Notes: generated by a model not told the origin, from the letters alone. A stretch of 62,530 bases of DNA from Acanthaster planci (GCF_001949145.1 NW_019091355.1:5596588-5659117), one strand, 5' to 3'; counted from the first letter of the stretch, positions 21,870 through 33,621 are shown. Made by a program: numbers and translations.

Positions 21870-22539
21870 CTGCCAGACCAACAACAGAACACAGTGGTAC
21901 TTATACAAATCGCAGAGGACAAGCAGGAAATGCCTTTTTGGTGAGCTCACATGAGTGTGTAAACGCCTTCAATCATGGACCTATAACAATAGGGGACAAT
22001 AGGGTCCACAGTTGCCGAAGAGTCCGCGGTTGGAAAACGTGTACAAAACAGGTCTTCCGAAAAAGTTAAAGTACGAACAAAAGAGGAACAATTGGGAGTC
22101 CAGGATTGAAGGCATTTACACACTTGTGTGAGTGAGCGAAAGACTCACTGCATACACACAATGGTGCACACAGGAGAACAGTGCAAGCATATGACCAATT
22201 TCCAAACTGAATGTACATGTCATATACTGAGTGCAAACTTGTGGCATCTCTCCGCTGGAGCCCTGGTGCACTACTAAAGTGGTGCTCAATGTCTAAGAGT
22301 AACAGAGAGTCTGTAATAACACGCAAAAATAGACGAAATGAAATTTTTAATTTTGGAAGATGCAACAACTACCCCCCTTACAATGCAACTTTTCAAAAAG
22401 CTATCCTTTTAAATGTGAACACTTCCAAACACAATGCACTGCCAAGACTATCAGAGACAATTAAGTTCTTCTAACACAATGGAAATAGTTGATAGCACTG
22501 TTATTATCATTATTTATTTCTGGTAATGACACCAAGGAT

Positions 22540-22780
22540 TCCTCAAAAGTGCCCTAGGCACTGTAGCTTGTGAACCTGAAGAAACCTGTAAAGACAATGA
22601 GAAGCAGTTATAGTTTTAGAGGTGGGAGGAAAGACCCAGGGGAATATTCTGGGTAAAACCCACGGAATCAGGTAGGGACTAAAAATGCAATCCACATGTG
22701 GACCGAGCTAGGAATCGAACCCGGACTGCAGAGGTGGAAGGTGAGGAAAGAACCACAACACCAACCCGACTGTTCCAATA
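22540..22780 (-). repeat. SINE-like dispersed repeat with tRNA B-box motif
   Basis: The segment contains GGGTGGAAAC-type and AAAACCCACGG motifs and, on the minus strand, GGGTTCGATTCC at 22722-22711, a tRNA B box, followed by AGCTCGG. The layout resembles SINE families common in fish and invertebrate deuterostomes (inference from memory of their layout). It lies between GBF1 exons 23 and 24. Ends not defined. Confidence 0.45.
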
Positions 22781-22913
22781 TCAGTCCCTTTTGCACAAGG
22801 AATCGATTTGGTTTTAAGAGTGAACGGCAGTCTTAAGAGGGAAAAAAAGCAGCAAACCAACCAGGAACTACCTAATTCGATGGAGTGTAGGTGTGAGAGT
22901 TAACATCTTGTAC

Positions 22914-23101
22914 CTGTTTTCCAAGACAACCCTGATGAGGAGCTCAAAGTTAAAGACTGCCGCCTCCTCCTCGTACTGCATCCCCAGTGAGTCGGCTGCC
23001 TGAGGGCCCTGGGAGGCAAAGGTCAGGGCCTTCATCAGCTCCTGCAGTGACTCCTGACGCAGGAACTTGCTCTCCGTGATCAGGTGCTCTGGGTGACAAT
23101 C
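22914..23101 (-). CDS. GBF1: GBF1 exon 23 (HDS2)
   Basis: Encodes DCHPEHLITESKFLRQES, LQELMKALTFASQGP and FNFELLIRVVLENR; human equivalents are MITESKFLQLESLQELMKAL and LLRIVLENRDRVG. Donor ACAG|GTACAA. Confidence 0.96.
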
Positions 23102-23823
23102 CTGGCGGGGGGAGGGTCAAGTGGGGAAAGTCAGACTCTGCTTTGTGACAGTGAATGTCAAGTCTAGGAGAGTGTGTCAGGAAAAATCAGCAAAACATCA
23201 AACGTGCAGCCTTGTCCGAAACAGGCATTGTTTGTCAACGGCTGAAACTATTTACTGTATGACGTCATGGGAAAAATTACATAGCCAAGGTCAGAAAACA
23301 CTCGATTCGGACGCAGCCTACCTTTCCAATTGGTATCAAAATTTGAGGACCTTGATGACCCCGATGGGCACTCAAAATGTTCAAACATATGCCCACAAAC
23401 ACAGTCAATATAATGTACCCTTCACTCAGAAGTCAGCAGAGTGTACATTGCTCATTCTGACACTGATAAATACCCTCCGAAGTGACCGCTGTGTTCTTTT
23501 TTGCACTACTCTGTTGATGCTAAGCGGCTGGAAATTTTCAACGGCCACCTTCCTGACTTCCCCACCAATGTGCAGCAACCCCAGGCGGCACATCATCTTC
23601 AACTTGCAAAGGGGCATTAAGGCTCTTGGAAAGTAATCATTCCTGGGTTTAAACCATCCATAATTCTGTGCAATTCCCAGACCTCAACATGGATTTAATG
23701 GATCTTATAGGGTTAGGGTTAACCACAAGATCTAAATGATATTTGCCCTTTGTGCCTTCACTAAATATTTGCTCCCACAGCAGGTCAACATATGGTGATT
23801 ACACCTGGTTCTTAACGACTGAC

Positions 23824-23944
23824 CTCTATACAGCTCCTGGCTTGCTCAATGGCCTCTTTATCTTCATTGGTAGGGCCTTTCTGAGTAGATGTCTCAGCAG
23901 TTGTGAAGTAGGAGTAGAATGAGCCAAGTAAGGACGAATCAGAC
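23824..23944 (-). CDS. GBF1: GBF1 exon 22
   Basis: Encodes SDSSLLGSFYSYFTTAET, then a hydrophilic loop and AIEQARSCIE. Corresponds to the divergent loop of human GBF1 ending in CIKQCDPEK. Acceptor CTATGCTCAG, donor GAG|GTCAGT. Confidence 0.92.
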
Positions 23945-24050
23945 CTGAGCATAGAGAAAGCAAGAAACATAAACCACTTACTGACTCTGCACACCAAGTT
24001 AAAATGGTTCTAGAGCCTGTGATGTTACAGACATCTTACTATGTTTAACC

Positions 24051-24622
24051 TGATTGGCTGCATATCCTAAGAAGGAAACCCTGGCCCTTGGATCCATAGT
24101 CCTGGACCTCAAAGGTGTCAAATGAGGAGAGGCAATGTGGAATTCAGCATCAAGCAGACCTAAAGACAAAAATGGTTCTAAGTCTGAAGGGGTTGAGACA
24201 TCCTTGGATGACTAACTTGACTAGCTGCATCCCCTCTCCAATGAGGTAGACTCTGCCGCTAGCACCAACAAAGTCTCTGACCTCCACACTCTCTATGCAA
24301 GGTTGCTGGCACACAGCTCAGTATTAGGTAAATGAGTTATTCTGGTAAATATCTGATTACAATCTCAGATAAAATATTGTTTTGATCCCATATAAGTCAA
24401 GATACCTCAAGATGGATTACTTGACCGGCTCCATCTCCTCTCTAATGAGGTAGACTGCTGCTAGATTCCACAATGTCTTGGACATCTACCATCTCTGTTC
24501 AGGGGAGCTGCATGGCAGCTCAGTATTGAGTGAATGAGTTACTCAAGTAAACATCTGATCACTAACCAAAGTAAAATACTGTTCTGACCCCATATGAGTT
24601 CAAGCATCACAGGATGACTTAC
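24051..24622 (-). repeat. ladder of three decayed copies of GBF1 exon-21 end
   Basis: Within the intron after exon 21 the last about 90 bp of that exon plus the donor recur with copy ends at about 24421, 24217 and 24051 (spacing 202, 204 and 166 bp). The nearest copy has a one-base deletion and an in-frame TAG; the second keeps an open frame reading VEVRDFVGASGRVYLIGE and a GTTAGT donor; the third is most decayed. The about 110-bp intron sequence between copies is also repeated (CTCAGTATT..GAGTTA). Confidence 0.85.
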
Positions 24623-24864
24623 TTGACTGGTTGCATCTCCTCTCTTATGAGGGAGACCCTGCCGCTAGGATCCACGAAGTCTTGGACCTCTACCATCTCG
24701 ATGGGGAGGAGCTTGGCCCGATACAGCTGCAGCATGCAGTCCAGGAGGTTCTTCCAGCCTTCGGCTAGGATGTCGCCATGGCGATGGGCCAAGCCAAAGA
24801 CTGTCTTGGCCGCAAGGTGGGCCTTGGCATTGGAGCCAAAGGCGATTGGAAGGTTCTCTGGGGT
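24623..24864 (-). CDS. GBF1: GBF1 exon 21 (HDS1)
   Basis: Encodes TPENLPIAFGSNAKAHLA, AKTVFGLAHRHGDILAEG and MVEVQDFVDPSGRVSLIR. Donor GTCAA|GTAAGT. The acceptor is odd: AG follows a run of six A (CCTGAAAAAAG), but it is the one that keeps phase 0 with exon 20; an alternative AG (CCCCAG) six bases further would break the frame. Three decayed copies of the exon's last about 90 bp lie in the following intron. Confidence 0.94.
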
Positions 24865-25101
24865 CTTTTTTCAGGTAGGTAAAGCAAACATGAAATACAA
24901 TTGTGAGTTGAGTTTAAAATACTTGGAAGGGATAGTTGCCTCTGTTACTGAAATGGATGGGTGCCATTTCGGGGATCTGTTAGCACCATAATATAAGATT
25001 GTTGTGCACATGGCATTTTGGGGGCATTTGGGGGTATTAGACACTCTTGGGAATATCCAATGAGGTCAAGGTATGAGGTGGTTTCAAAATGCCTGCTTTA
25101 C

Positions 25102-25201
25102 CTCCATGGAACTCAGAAGAGTGGTGAACTTGCAGAGGGAGATGACCAAATTGTCGAACACGTCCGTCAAACCGTAATGGGCTGAGATCATTGCACATTT
25201 C
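25102..25201 (-). CDS. GBF1: GBF1 exon 20 (HDS1)
   Basis: Encodes [18 protein letters not shown] then [15 protein letters not shown], nearly identical to human [18 protein letters not shown]. Donor GAG|GTAAAG, phase 0. Confidence 0.97.
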
Positions 25202-25537
25202 CTACACAGAATACGCACAAGACACAGATCAGCAAAGCCTGTGACTCAAACACAGCACCACAATCTGGAGAACCGAGTTCACTCAGACAGTATGACTTAA
25301 AGCTGGACTCAAGATCTGAGGAACAAGTTTCCAAGACGTTTCCATGTTTACACTTCAATGGTAGTTTGAAATCGGAATAACATTTCCAAAATCAACACAG
25401 ATCTTCACAACAGTCCTCAAAGCATCTCTAAAGCATCCCCAAACTAGATATGAACCTAAATGGTCTTCAATCTTCTAAATCCTCCATCTAGAATTGAATT
25501 GAGTAGGATGAATTTTTTCACAGAATGAATCCTGTAC

Positions 25538-25774
25538 CTGAATCCAGCGATAGCCTTCTGTGTGATGGTGTCATCCATGCCTTTGTCAAAGACAAAGGAC
25601 AGGGCAGCCACTGTGGGTCCCCAGGCCAGCAGGAACATCTCACGGTCCAGCTCACCGCACTGGGCATGCAGGAAGGTACCCTCCTGACTGGCCCCTCGCT
25701 TCAGCAGCACACGCCACAAGTAGTTGTCACGGACTAAGCCCGTCTGCTCAGCCGGCATCACAATCTCCTCGCTC
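25538..25774 (-). CDS. GBF1: GBF1 exon 19 (Sec7 end, HDS1)
   Basis: Encodes [18 protein letters not shown], then [18 protein letters not shown] and [10 protein letters not shown]. Matches the Sec7-HDS1 boundary of human GBF1 (MPEEQTGLVRENYVW, WGPTIAALSYVFDK). HDS1 is needed for Golgi membrane targeting in the human protein. Confidence 0.97.
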
Positions 25775-26337
25775 CTGAAATTGACAACCTCCAATAAATG
25801 ACTAACCGGGCCTACTGACCAATGACAAAATCTCATACATGCGTGTGTGAAAGAAAACTTATCTTTCGTTTCAGAGCCCAGTTCTATGGAGGTACTATGC
25901 AGAAAAATTGCAAAGCAGATTTGTGTGTTAAGCAAAGAGAAGCGGAGAGTAAGGTTCAAGTTAGTAGACTTTGCAATGCACTTTGGCTGGTAACCTGGTT
26001 TTGTGCTAAGCACACATTTTCAGCACTTGGCCAGTTTCAGAGCTTAGTAGCTTTATGAAATTGACCCCAGAAAGCTTTTGGCCTTGAAAAAGTTTCTGTT
26101 GGAATTGAAATGACAAGCTCTCTAACATGTTAAGATTTATCTCAAATTCAGGGTGCTTAGAATATTTTCCATTGCCTCATTCTGTGCGGACCGATTCACC
26201 AGAACCACACTTTTAGTTACCACTCTATTTGTCAGTGCTTTTTGACACAAAACTGAAAGTTGTTTGTATTGATGAGCAGTGCCCAATAAATGTAAACAGC
26301 AACAAAGATAATAGGTAAACAATGGCGTTACACTTAC

Positions 26338-26420
26338 TTGATAGCATTGAAGACTTCTTCCAGCATGGATTGATCAAAATCTGACCCGCCATTCACCTTG
26401 CTCAGATTCTTCTTAAATTG
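26338..26420 (-). CDS. GBF1: GBF1 exon 18 (Sec7)
   Basis: Encodes QFKKNLSKVNGGSDFDQS then MLEEVFNAIK, the C-terminal helices of Sec7 (human FRKNLKGVNGGKDFEQDI). Donor ATCAA|GTAAGT. Confidence 0.96.
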
Positions 26421-26825
26421 CTGCATAAATGAAAACATAGGACACATGGGGACAAGGGATACAGGCAAAACTGCAGATTGATTGAATATGTAGTCAAAAT
26501 AAACACGGTATATCGCATACAGCAGAAGTCAATATTATATACTTTGCCTTCAACAGCAGTCAATACTGTATTTATTGCTTTTAGCAGAAGGCAATGTCAT
26601 ATATACTGCCTTCAGAAGAAGTCAAAATCTTCCATACTGCTCTCAGTCAAATAATGCTTCTGTGATGATATTCAAATATTACCCTAGGCAACTTGATTTA
26701 AACATAAAGAATTACCAATTGTATTGGCTCCCTTATTTTGAAAATTTACAGACTTTCTCTGCCAGCTCTGTTTGTTACTGTATAAAATGTATCAAGTTTA
26801 TTGGTGTGGAGGAATCTGTGCTTAC

Positions 26826-26951
26826 CTCGACGTTCATTGGAATGTTCTGCTTCTTGGCATTATGGTTGTGCTGGTCCACATTCAACATGATGACTGCGTA
26901 GGCTAGTGTAAAAGCAGCGTCACTGTTTGCATATGGCTGATGGTTGGTGTT
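26826..26951 (-). CDS. GBF1: GBF1 exon 17 (Sec7 ARF-binding groove)
   Basis: Encodes PYANSDAAFTLAYAVIML then NVDQHNHNAKKQNIPMNV. This is the ARF- and brefeldin A-binding groove. The Met in AVIML corresponds to the human residue whose change to Leu gives brefeldin resistance (position mapping is my inference), so the product is probably drug-sensitive. Phase 0 both ends. Confidence 0.97.
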
Positions 26952-27504
26952 CTAGACCAAAAGATGTCAGAGAATGAAAATATTCAATGAAGGGCAGGTT
27001 GTATTCAAGTCCCGACTGATGTGCAAATTCTTTAACCCAACCCCCAAGGGTTGCTGGCCCTAACCTTCCCCATTTACACAAAGTTAAACACCCATATGGG
27101 ACTTTGTGCACTGATGCTGTTGGACTTTGTTTTTCTGAGGTATGCCAAACCCAATGCAAAAACCAGCTGTTATGGGCCTACCAGACCTATCCCCACAGAA
27201 TTAAACACATTACTACTGTTTAATTAAATTAATTCTGTGTGGTTGGGGAAGGCTAGGGTTAAGGGCCAATCTGACCAAAACACTATCCGGGCATTATTAT
27301 TTCAATTGGGACAACAATCGAAATCAGTTTTAAACTTTTCTGGCATTATCCCAGCTTTTTACCCTGATAGGGGTTCTTTTCTGAACTTATTACAGTCTAA
27401 ATAATGATTTCTCTGTTTTACCTTTATCTGAATTTTCATATTGTGGAAAACTGAATAAATCAAATAAAAAAAAGGCAGAGTGAACAAATAACTCTAGGAC
27501 TTAC

Positions 27505-27628
27505 ATGCCAGTAGGCTGAGAAGTGCTCCATGAGATGTTGGATGACAGGAGCCTCTCCTGGCAGTCGGAAGGCTTCCAGGTACATCCTAAGGGCTTCATC
27601 AATCCTGGTGCCCTCAAACACAAACAAC
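27505..27628 (-). CDS. GBF1: GBF1 exon 16 (Sec7, catalytic glutamate)
   Basis: Encodes LFVFEGTRIDEALRMYLE then AFRLPGEAPVIQHLMEHF. The Glu of FRLPGEA is the Sec7 'glutamic finger' that expels GDP-magnesium from ARF, so catalytic competence is expected. Donor CAT|GTAAGT. Confidence 0.97.
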
Positions 27629-28102
27629 CTGTGGGCAAGTTACACACCCATAAAATCTTTACAACCAATTTCCAAAAAGTGTGAGCTTTAGCATCTACCG
27701 GAAAAGCAAAAGTGTTTGGGGTAAACTTCTTAAGGAAGAGATGGGAAATAACTGTCTGTTCCGTGACATCTGTTGGAGGAAAAACTGGTGTAATATTAAC
27801 CAAACACAACTGCTTTTGATAATTAACCCTAACACGGCCAAGATTTTAATAACTTTGTGGTATTGTGGACTACAGAGTCAAGCCAACATATCTTGAATAC
27901 CAAGATCTTGAATGAAAGCTTAAGTACCAATACTGTGTAGGTAGCTACATGCACAATGATGAAACTGGAAGATTCAGAAAGATTCCTTGTAAAACAAAAG
28001 TTTGGGTTGACAAAATGCACTGGCAACACAGTAATAGTGCTGCCTTGTATTGACTCACTTGGTTCCAAGCTACACGTATCTTTGGTGAATGCTCAAACTC
28101 AC

Positions 28103-28305
28103 TTCAAAAAAGCTTCCAAGACCTTCTCGTTCTTCTTCCTGCTGAGGTATTCCCCAATCATCTTCTTGTCCAGTCGGGGGTTCTCTTTGAAGAAGATGGC
28201 CACCTCGTGGGGGTCCAGCGGGGTGTGTAGGATGCCCTGTTCTATCAGGAATGCGATGCCCTTGGAGGGCTTGAGGTTGAACTGTTCTGTTCCCGCCTGG
28301 ATCAT
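28103..28305 (-). CDS. GBF1: GBF1 exon 15 (Sec7 domain)
   Basis: N-terminal part of the Sec7 catalytic fold: GTEQFNLKPSKGIAFLIE, then ENPRLDKKMIGEYLSRKK, closely matching human FNQKPKKGIQFL and NPRLDKKMIGEF. Donor TTGAA|GTGAGT, phase 2. Confidence 0.97.
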
Positions 28306-28960
28306 CTGCAAGAAAAGATAGGACCAACGGTGTATCTGAGATCCAATTTCCGGGGAGGGGGGGCAGTGGGGGGAGCAGACCTATTTTATTATGGTATACA
28401 AAACAATACAAATCCCAGGATGGGAAGGGGTTACAGATATGAAGTGGGGCCATCTATACATATGTACCCGTGATACTGCTTCCAGTTCTGCCACTTGATG
28501 CTCTCAAGATTAGGAATAATCAAGGTCTTAAATGACTAATCATATTGGCCCAGAGAGTCTCCACTCTTGTGCCATCTCTGAAAATCCTAGGTTTAATTTC
28601 CACCTGGATGGGGTTGTCAAGTTCCAGACTTACCGGGAATGCATTTTAAGGAATGTTAATCCACGCCTTAATTCCGCATTTTTCGCTCTTTCTTTTGTAA
28701 ATGGATCTTCAGCTATACACATAACAGGGATTTTTACTTTCTGAAGACTTCAACTCAACCGTTTCAAATCGTTGAAAAATGTTTCTATTGTTTGTAGTCC
28801 TTTTCCTTTAGGGGAGCAAACACAAAGCCGATTGGCATTAAAAAAACTTCAAACTTGAAATCACAGAAACACAGCAATTGAAATTAATCATTTAAACTTG
28901 CACATCATCTTGCATTTATGAAAATCACAAAGTACTGCAAGTATAATGACAAGAACCAAC

Positions 28961-29082
28961 CTTTTTCTTTTTTTTGATCTGCATGAGTTGCTCCAGCGAT
29001 GGCAGATTGGCTGAGGGAGGGAAGCGGCTGACTCGTCGGTTGGGGCTCCCCTCGATGAAGTCCTCTGAGGCCTTCAACTTGC
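28961..29082 (-). CDS. GBF1: GBF1 exon 14 (into Sec7)
   Basis: Encodes SKLKASEDFIEGS, then RFPPSANLPSLEQLMQIK ending in a poly-lysine run (AAAAAAAAG), matching ELIEIKNKKK that leads into the human Sec7 domain. Acceptor GCATTGCAG; donor AAG|GTTGGT. Confidence 0.94.
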
Positions 29083-29474
29083 CTGCAATGCCAAGGGGTA
29101 TAAAGTTTCACACAGTTACAAACCCTTTTTCTGCTATGCCTTCCCTCGCAGAATTTGATAAGAGGTATGTGCCAGTCAACGGTTAGTTGGGGAGCCAAGG
29201 TGTTAGATTTCAAAACGCGTTGCCTCACATTACAATGTTCCCAAACCTAAAAGGTTCTGGAATTATTCTGATCATCATTCAGGATGCTAAATTCAAACTT
29301 CTGCATGGAGACTTCAGGAAAACAGACAAGACAGAGTTTCACAGCTCAGAAGTTAGAGTTCGCATACTTCGGCATTGACAAGGTTGAAATCTTGAAAGTC
29401 ATTTTTTATAGTTCACACAATTCACTTCAAAATCTGCCTACAGAGGTGTGTATGAGGCAGTAGATGCTACTTAC

Positions 29475-29823
29475 TTGCGTCTATCTCTTTGTCGCGGTTC
29501 GCCGACATGACCTGAGCCATGGCGTAGCCTGTGGTGGGGGGAGTCACGCCCATTCCGACCTGCCTGGCTCCATCCTCATCCTTCCCTCCTCTCTCCTTCC
29601 CCTTGTCACCGTCCTCCTTTCCCGAGATGTCCTGGACACGGATGGTGACGGCCGACTCACCAGCCTTGTCCCTGTCCGGGGGGCTGGCATGGCCCTGGGC
29701 AGCCACCATGGAGCTCAGGATGCGGTGGTGGCAGTTAGTCTCAATGCTGTCTACCACAGCCAGCAGGGCCTCCAGTGAGAGCAGGTGGGTGGTGAAAAGA
29801 GACCCCGAGACTGGGAAGGCATT
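29475..29823 (-). CDS. GBF1: GBF1 exon 13 (HUS-Sec7 linker)
   Basis: Starts NAFPVSGSLFTTHLLSLE, conserved with human GBF1, then runs into a long charged Gly/Lys/Asp-rich linker that does not align well with relatives, as expected. Donor GCAA|GTAAGT, phase 1. Confidence 0.95.
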
Positions 29824-30634
29824 CTGCCAGGAAAGGAAAAAGTGATCTGGTAAGAGAGACCATCCTGACTGGGAAAGTATTGAACTGGTAACACAAACTG
29901 CAGAGAGGTTACTAGTGGGTCCTGGGGAGAAAGCCACAGTTTGGCAAAGCAGCAAAGCTCTCTTCAATTCCACACACTTCACCAGGTGCGTTTACAAGCA
30001 GACTTAGGCATTTTTTCACCAGACATTTATGGAACGAGGCTTGTTGATACTTGGTGTTAAAGCAAACATGTATGTTATTTTGAGACACTACATGTGGATC
30101 AAATATTCATGCTGCGAATTCCCAACAGCTGAACACATTTCAAGTTGAGTGGATTTGACAAGTTTCATGGTGTCAAATTTGCTTTGCTTTTGCATTTGTC
30201 TGGAGTTTCAATAGCTCCTATAGACCACGCTTATGTCAGGTATGGGAGCTGTATCTTATCCCAAACTTGAGAAAGCCCAAAATACAGATGCTGAAAGAGG
30301 CCTTACACCAAAGATGTAGATCAATGCCATCCAAAGCTTCAACTTTCCTTCATGAAAATTGGGGGGGTACTAATTTTCAGTCTTAACGCTGTACTGAAAA
30401 AGTTTATGACAAAAGTTACAAGTTTAAAACAAATCCTTTCAGATTAGAAATGTTTAATACTTTAAGCATTACACCAACAATAAGCGTTATACCAGCACAA
30501 AGAAATTCACATTCACATGATATAGGAAAAAAATCAGGATGTTCAGGGCAGAGAACATTTAACTTCCTTCAATCTGTAGGTATTGAACAGAAATGCTGGG
30601 CCATTGGAGATTTCCTCTGGTCTCCAAGACTGAC

Positions 30635-30736
30635 CTTGGACAGCAACTTGGTCAGATCTTCAAATAAATTACTGCAGTAGATGTCACAGTCATAGTTCAG
30701 ATAGAGTTCTGTCACCATACAGGGGAGTCGCCACAG
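30635..30736 (-). CDS. GBF1: GBF1 exon 12 (HUS box)
   Basis: Encodes [18 protein letters not shown] then [21 protein letters not shown] is the diagnostic HUS box of large ARF-GEFs, which contacts the DCB domain. Phase 0 at both ends. Confidence 0.97.
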
Positions 30737-31378
30737 CTGTAAAAAAAAATTACAGGTTAAGGAATTATTCAAAGGTGCAAAGACTAGTCATAACCCCAAA
30801 AGTCTTCCTGAAACCTCCATCATCCTCAGTACTGAAGGAGTCCAATGCCGAATTCTTTGAATTTTATGTTTTGCAAGTGCATAAAACCCCGACAACGTAG
30901 CAGTAGGCTGTGCCTCCCCCAATCCAACAAAATCTTGCAAAATCACCTGTTGGAATTGGAAGGATCTAGGAGGGTTCACAGGGCTAAGCACATGGAATTA
31001 CACGGCAAATGATTTCGGATATTTTGAAAATACTTTAAAACAGTGTAAACAATATCATTACAGACACTCTCATAATATCTTATTTATATGGAAACCCCCC
31101 CCTTCATCTTTTACATCAAATGCTTTTCTTTTTAAGAAATGAACAAATAACAGTTCAAAAACTTCAAAATCTTGTAACTAAAATCGTTCCAAATAACTTA
31201 AGATTTGACTGCTTATTGGAGGAGAGTAGCATCAACACAGTAGCTATCATCTTTACTAAAGGTCTTGGAAACAAGTTTGAAAAACCCCATCAATCATTGG
31301 AACTTCAGCAAATGTCAGTTCTCTCTACATGTAGTAAGTGTTGGGCTGCTACACCACCTCGTCAGACACCCTGCCCAC

Positions 31379-31570
31379 CTGCACAATGGAGTCCAGTGCC
31401 ATCTCACGCTGCTCGTAGGGAATGCGGACTGACTCTGAGATGATGATCTCCATCAGCTTGTGCAGGAACATCTCCAGCTGGAACTTGAGATGGGTCCTCA
31501 TGGACTCAAAGAGCATGAAGCAGACACGCAAGGAGGCTGCGAAGAGCGACAGCCTGTCTGCCTGCAGGAG
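31379..31570 (-). CDS. GBF1: GBF1 exon 11 (HUS domain)
   Basis: Encodes LLQADRLSLFAASLRVCF, then MLFESMRTHLKFQLEMFL and MALDSIVQ; helix-rich and strongly conserved. Phase 0 at both ends, donor CAG|GTGGGC. Confidence 0.96.
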
Positions 31571-31760
31571 CTGTCGACAGGAAATGGCAAAATTAAGTGA
31601 TTAGACAACTTGACATTCCAAGTATGACGGGGGTGCTAACAACACCTGCTACAGACAAACACGCATTCAGTGCATGTTTTCAGTGTCGGTAACCGTCAAA
31701 GGCTGATTACACATTTGGTTTTGTTTTCATTTTTAGTAGAAGTTTTCTTTTGAAACTTAC

Positions 31761-31896
31761 AGCCAACAGGTTCTTGCACATGTCATCTTTGATGAGACTG
31801 AGCAGAGCAGAAAAATGAGAAATGTGATCGCATCCCGTCTCCAAGGCGATGGTCAAAAGGTTCAGACCCATGTGCATCATCAAGTCTGTGTTATGC
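31761..31896 (-). CDS. GBF1: GBF1 exon 10 (HUS domain)
   Basis: Encodes HNTDLMMHMGLNLLTIAL then a divergent loop and LLSLIKDDMCKNLLA, matching GLHLLTVALE and LLGLIKDEMCRHL of human GBF1. Confidence 0.96.
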
Positions 31897-32503
31897 CTGA
31901 GAGAAATGAAACACAACCTGTTTCTGAATTTGATCCCTTTTTATTAATGCAGTTAGCAGGATACATACAGAGCTGTTACAGCAAATTCTACGATTCCGCT
32001 TACTACGAGTGAGGAATCACTTTTAACAGCATTTTTCACGGATTAAGTTAAAAAAAAGGTTCATGTGCATGGATACATCTCATAAGAGGATCTTACAAAG
32101 CCAGGTCTGGCAGAGAATTCTGTGCAAGGTCTGCAGGCAAAATTGATACTGTGGTTAACAGAGCTTCAAAGTGGGCATAGCTCTAGTGCACAACCCATAT
32201 CAAAACCTATCCAAAGGTTAACAGACCAAGTCAAAATCTTGGCTTTCCACTATGACAAGCCAAGCCATTTTCTCCGAGCTACTGTAACAAATTGATGCTC
32301 ACAAAAGGAAAAAAAAATCAAAACAACCATGCGGCAAAGATACAAGTGGCAGCAACTTGCTGCTAAGCCTTTGGAATGTCTACATAGGTCTATTCCAAAT
32401 CTACAGCACAGTTCACAATCGGCAATTACCAATGGTGCTGTGTAGTTTACAGTTTCACACTCGGACATTCTCTGGAGTCAAAGACATGTACAGTTACACC
32501 TAC

Positions 32504-32588
32504 CTGTCATATGGATTGATGAGGGAGATGAGGAATCTCATCAACTCCCTGACACAAGGTAGCCCATAGGGTATAATGGGCCCCGAGC
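32504..32588 (-). CDS. GBF1: GBF1 exon 9 (HUS domain start)
   Basis: Encodes GSGPIIPYGLPCVRELMR then FLISLINPYDR, equivalent to VPYGLPCIRELFRFLISL of human GBF1. Donor ACAG|GTAGGT. Confidence 0.96.
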
Positions 32589-33162
32589 CTGTGGGGAACA
32601 CACGCCAAAAACACTGAGTGTAGCAAAAAAGAGACTGTTTGAAATGAAACTTAAAAAAACATCTTTTGGTAAAAGCAAACACCGTGTGGGCAAATGTGAA
32701 TTTGTGTGAAATATCTCAAACAAGCCTCTTCCCAAGTCAAGTTGACTCAAGTCATGTTTCGAGTGACTCAGGTCACAATCAACCACTGTCTCAAATGTGG
32801 ACTCATTCTCGCTGCTGGTGACTCAAACAGCAAAACTCCTAATACTCGCATTTCATCAATACCATTGGAGGTGGTTTCTACCTAATCAATTTCTTGCATG
32901 CTATTTATAAAGACAATAGCTGTAAAAAGTGATGAAAACAAGCCTATTTTTAAATAGCCCAACCCCACTGATATCTATTTAGAGCTGTCCTTGGAGTAGC
33001 AATACTCATAACATCAGACTTGGACTGATGTGATTCATGACAGCGACTCAAAATTGACGTCACGACTCAAATGCAAAGCGCTGCCAAGCAGATATTGCTG
33101 AACAATTTTGGAGCCAAGCACAAAGCCAGTCACAATATGCACTGCAACTCTGGTATCCTTAC

Positions 33163-33334
33163 CATCTTTATGCCTGTGGTGGGGTGTGAACCTGACCCCC
33201 TGGGGATTGACGTATTCAGAGTCTTGCATGGAGGCACTGTCAGAATGCTCTGTGATGGACTCAGTGTCTTCGGTACCATCCACTAAGGAATCGGATCGTT
33301 CCACATCAAGAATCTGGTCAGTCTCATCACCCTT
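33163..33334 (-). CDS. GBF1: GBF1 exon 8
   Basis: Acidic/Ser-rich start, then EHSDSASMQDSEYVNPQG VRFTPHHRHKDG, matching human DHSDSASVHDMDYVNPRGVRF. Donor GATG|GTAAGG. It joins the disordered linker to the HUS domain. Confidence 0.95.
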
Positions 33335-33549
33335 CTGTTAGAAAGGAACATATTTCAATACTTCCACTTCTTTCATGATATATGTTTAAATAGCTGTAGC
33401 CTCTTGAGTGATCCTTGTTCACCACTTCCCAGGCTGTGTCATGTTATTGGGGTGTGATCCCTAGCCACATGGTGTTTCAGGTTTAATGGCTTCTGGCTAG
33501 CATCCCCCAAACAGAAGATATTGACAAATGGGAAGAGCCACCAACATAG

Positions 33550-33621
33550 GGCTGGATAGCTCAGTTGGACGAGCACTGGTACGGTATTCCAGATGTCGCA
33601 GGTTCAAATCCCACTCCAGTC
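33550..33621 (+). repeat. tRNA-derived SINE head (tRNA-like)
   Basis: 72 nt fold tRNA-like: a seven-pair acceptor stem GGCTGGA/TCCAGTC (one G-T), a D-arm TAGCTCAGTTGG..GAGC (A box) and GGTTCAAATCC (B box). The T-stem has two mismatches and base 33 before the anticodon is not T, so it is not a good tRNA gene. The sequence continues without a Pol III terminator into an AT-rich body, as in tRNA-derived SINEs. Located between GBF1 exons 7 and 8. Confidence 0.75.

Noticed and set aside
33550-33621. A second functional tRNA gene
   Set aside because: T-stem mismatches, wrong base 33 and no Pol III terminator; better explained as a tRNA-derived SINE.
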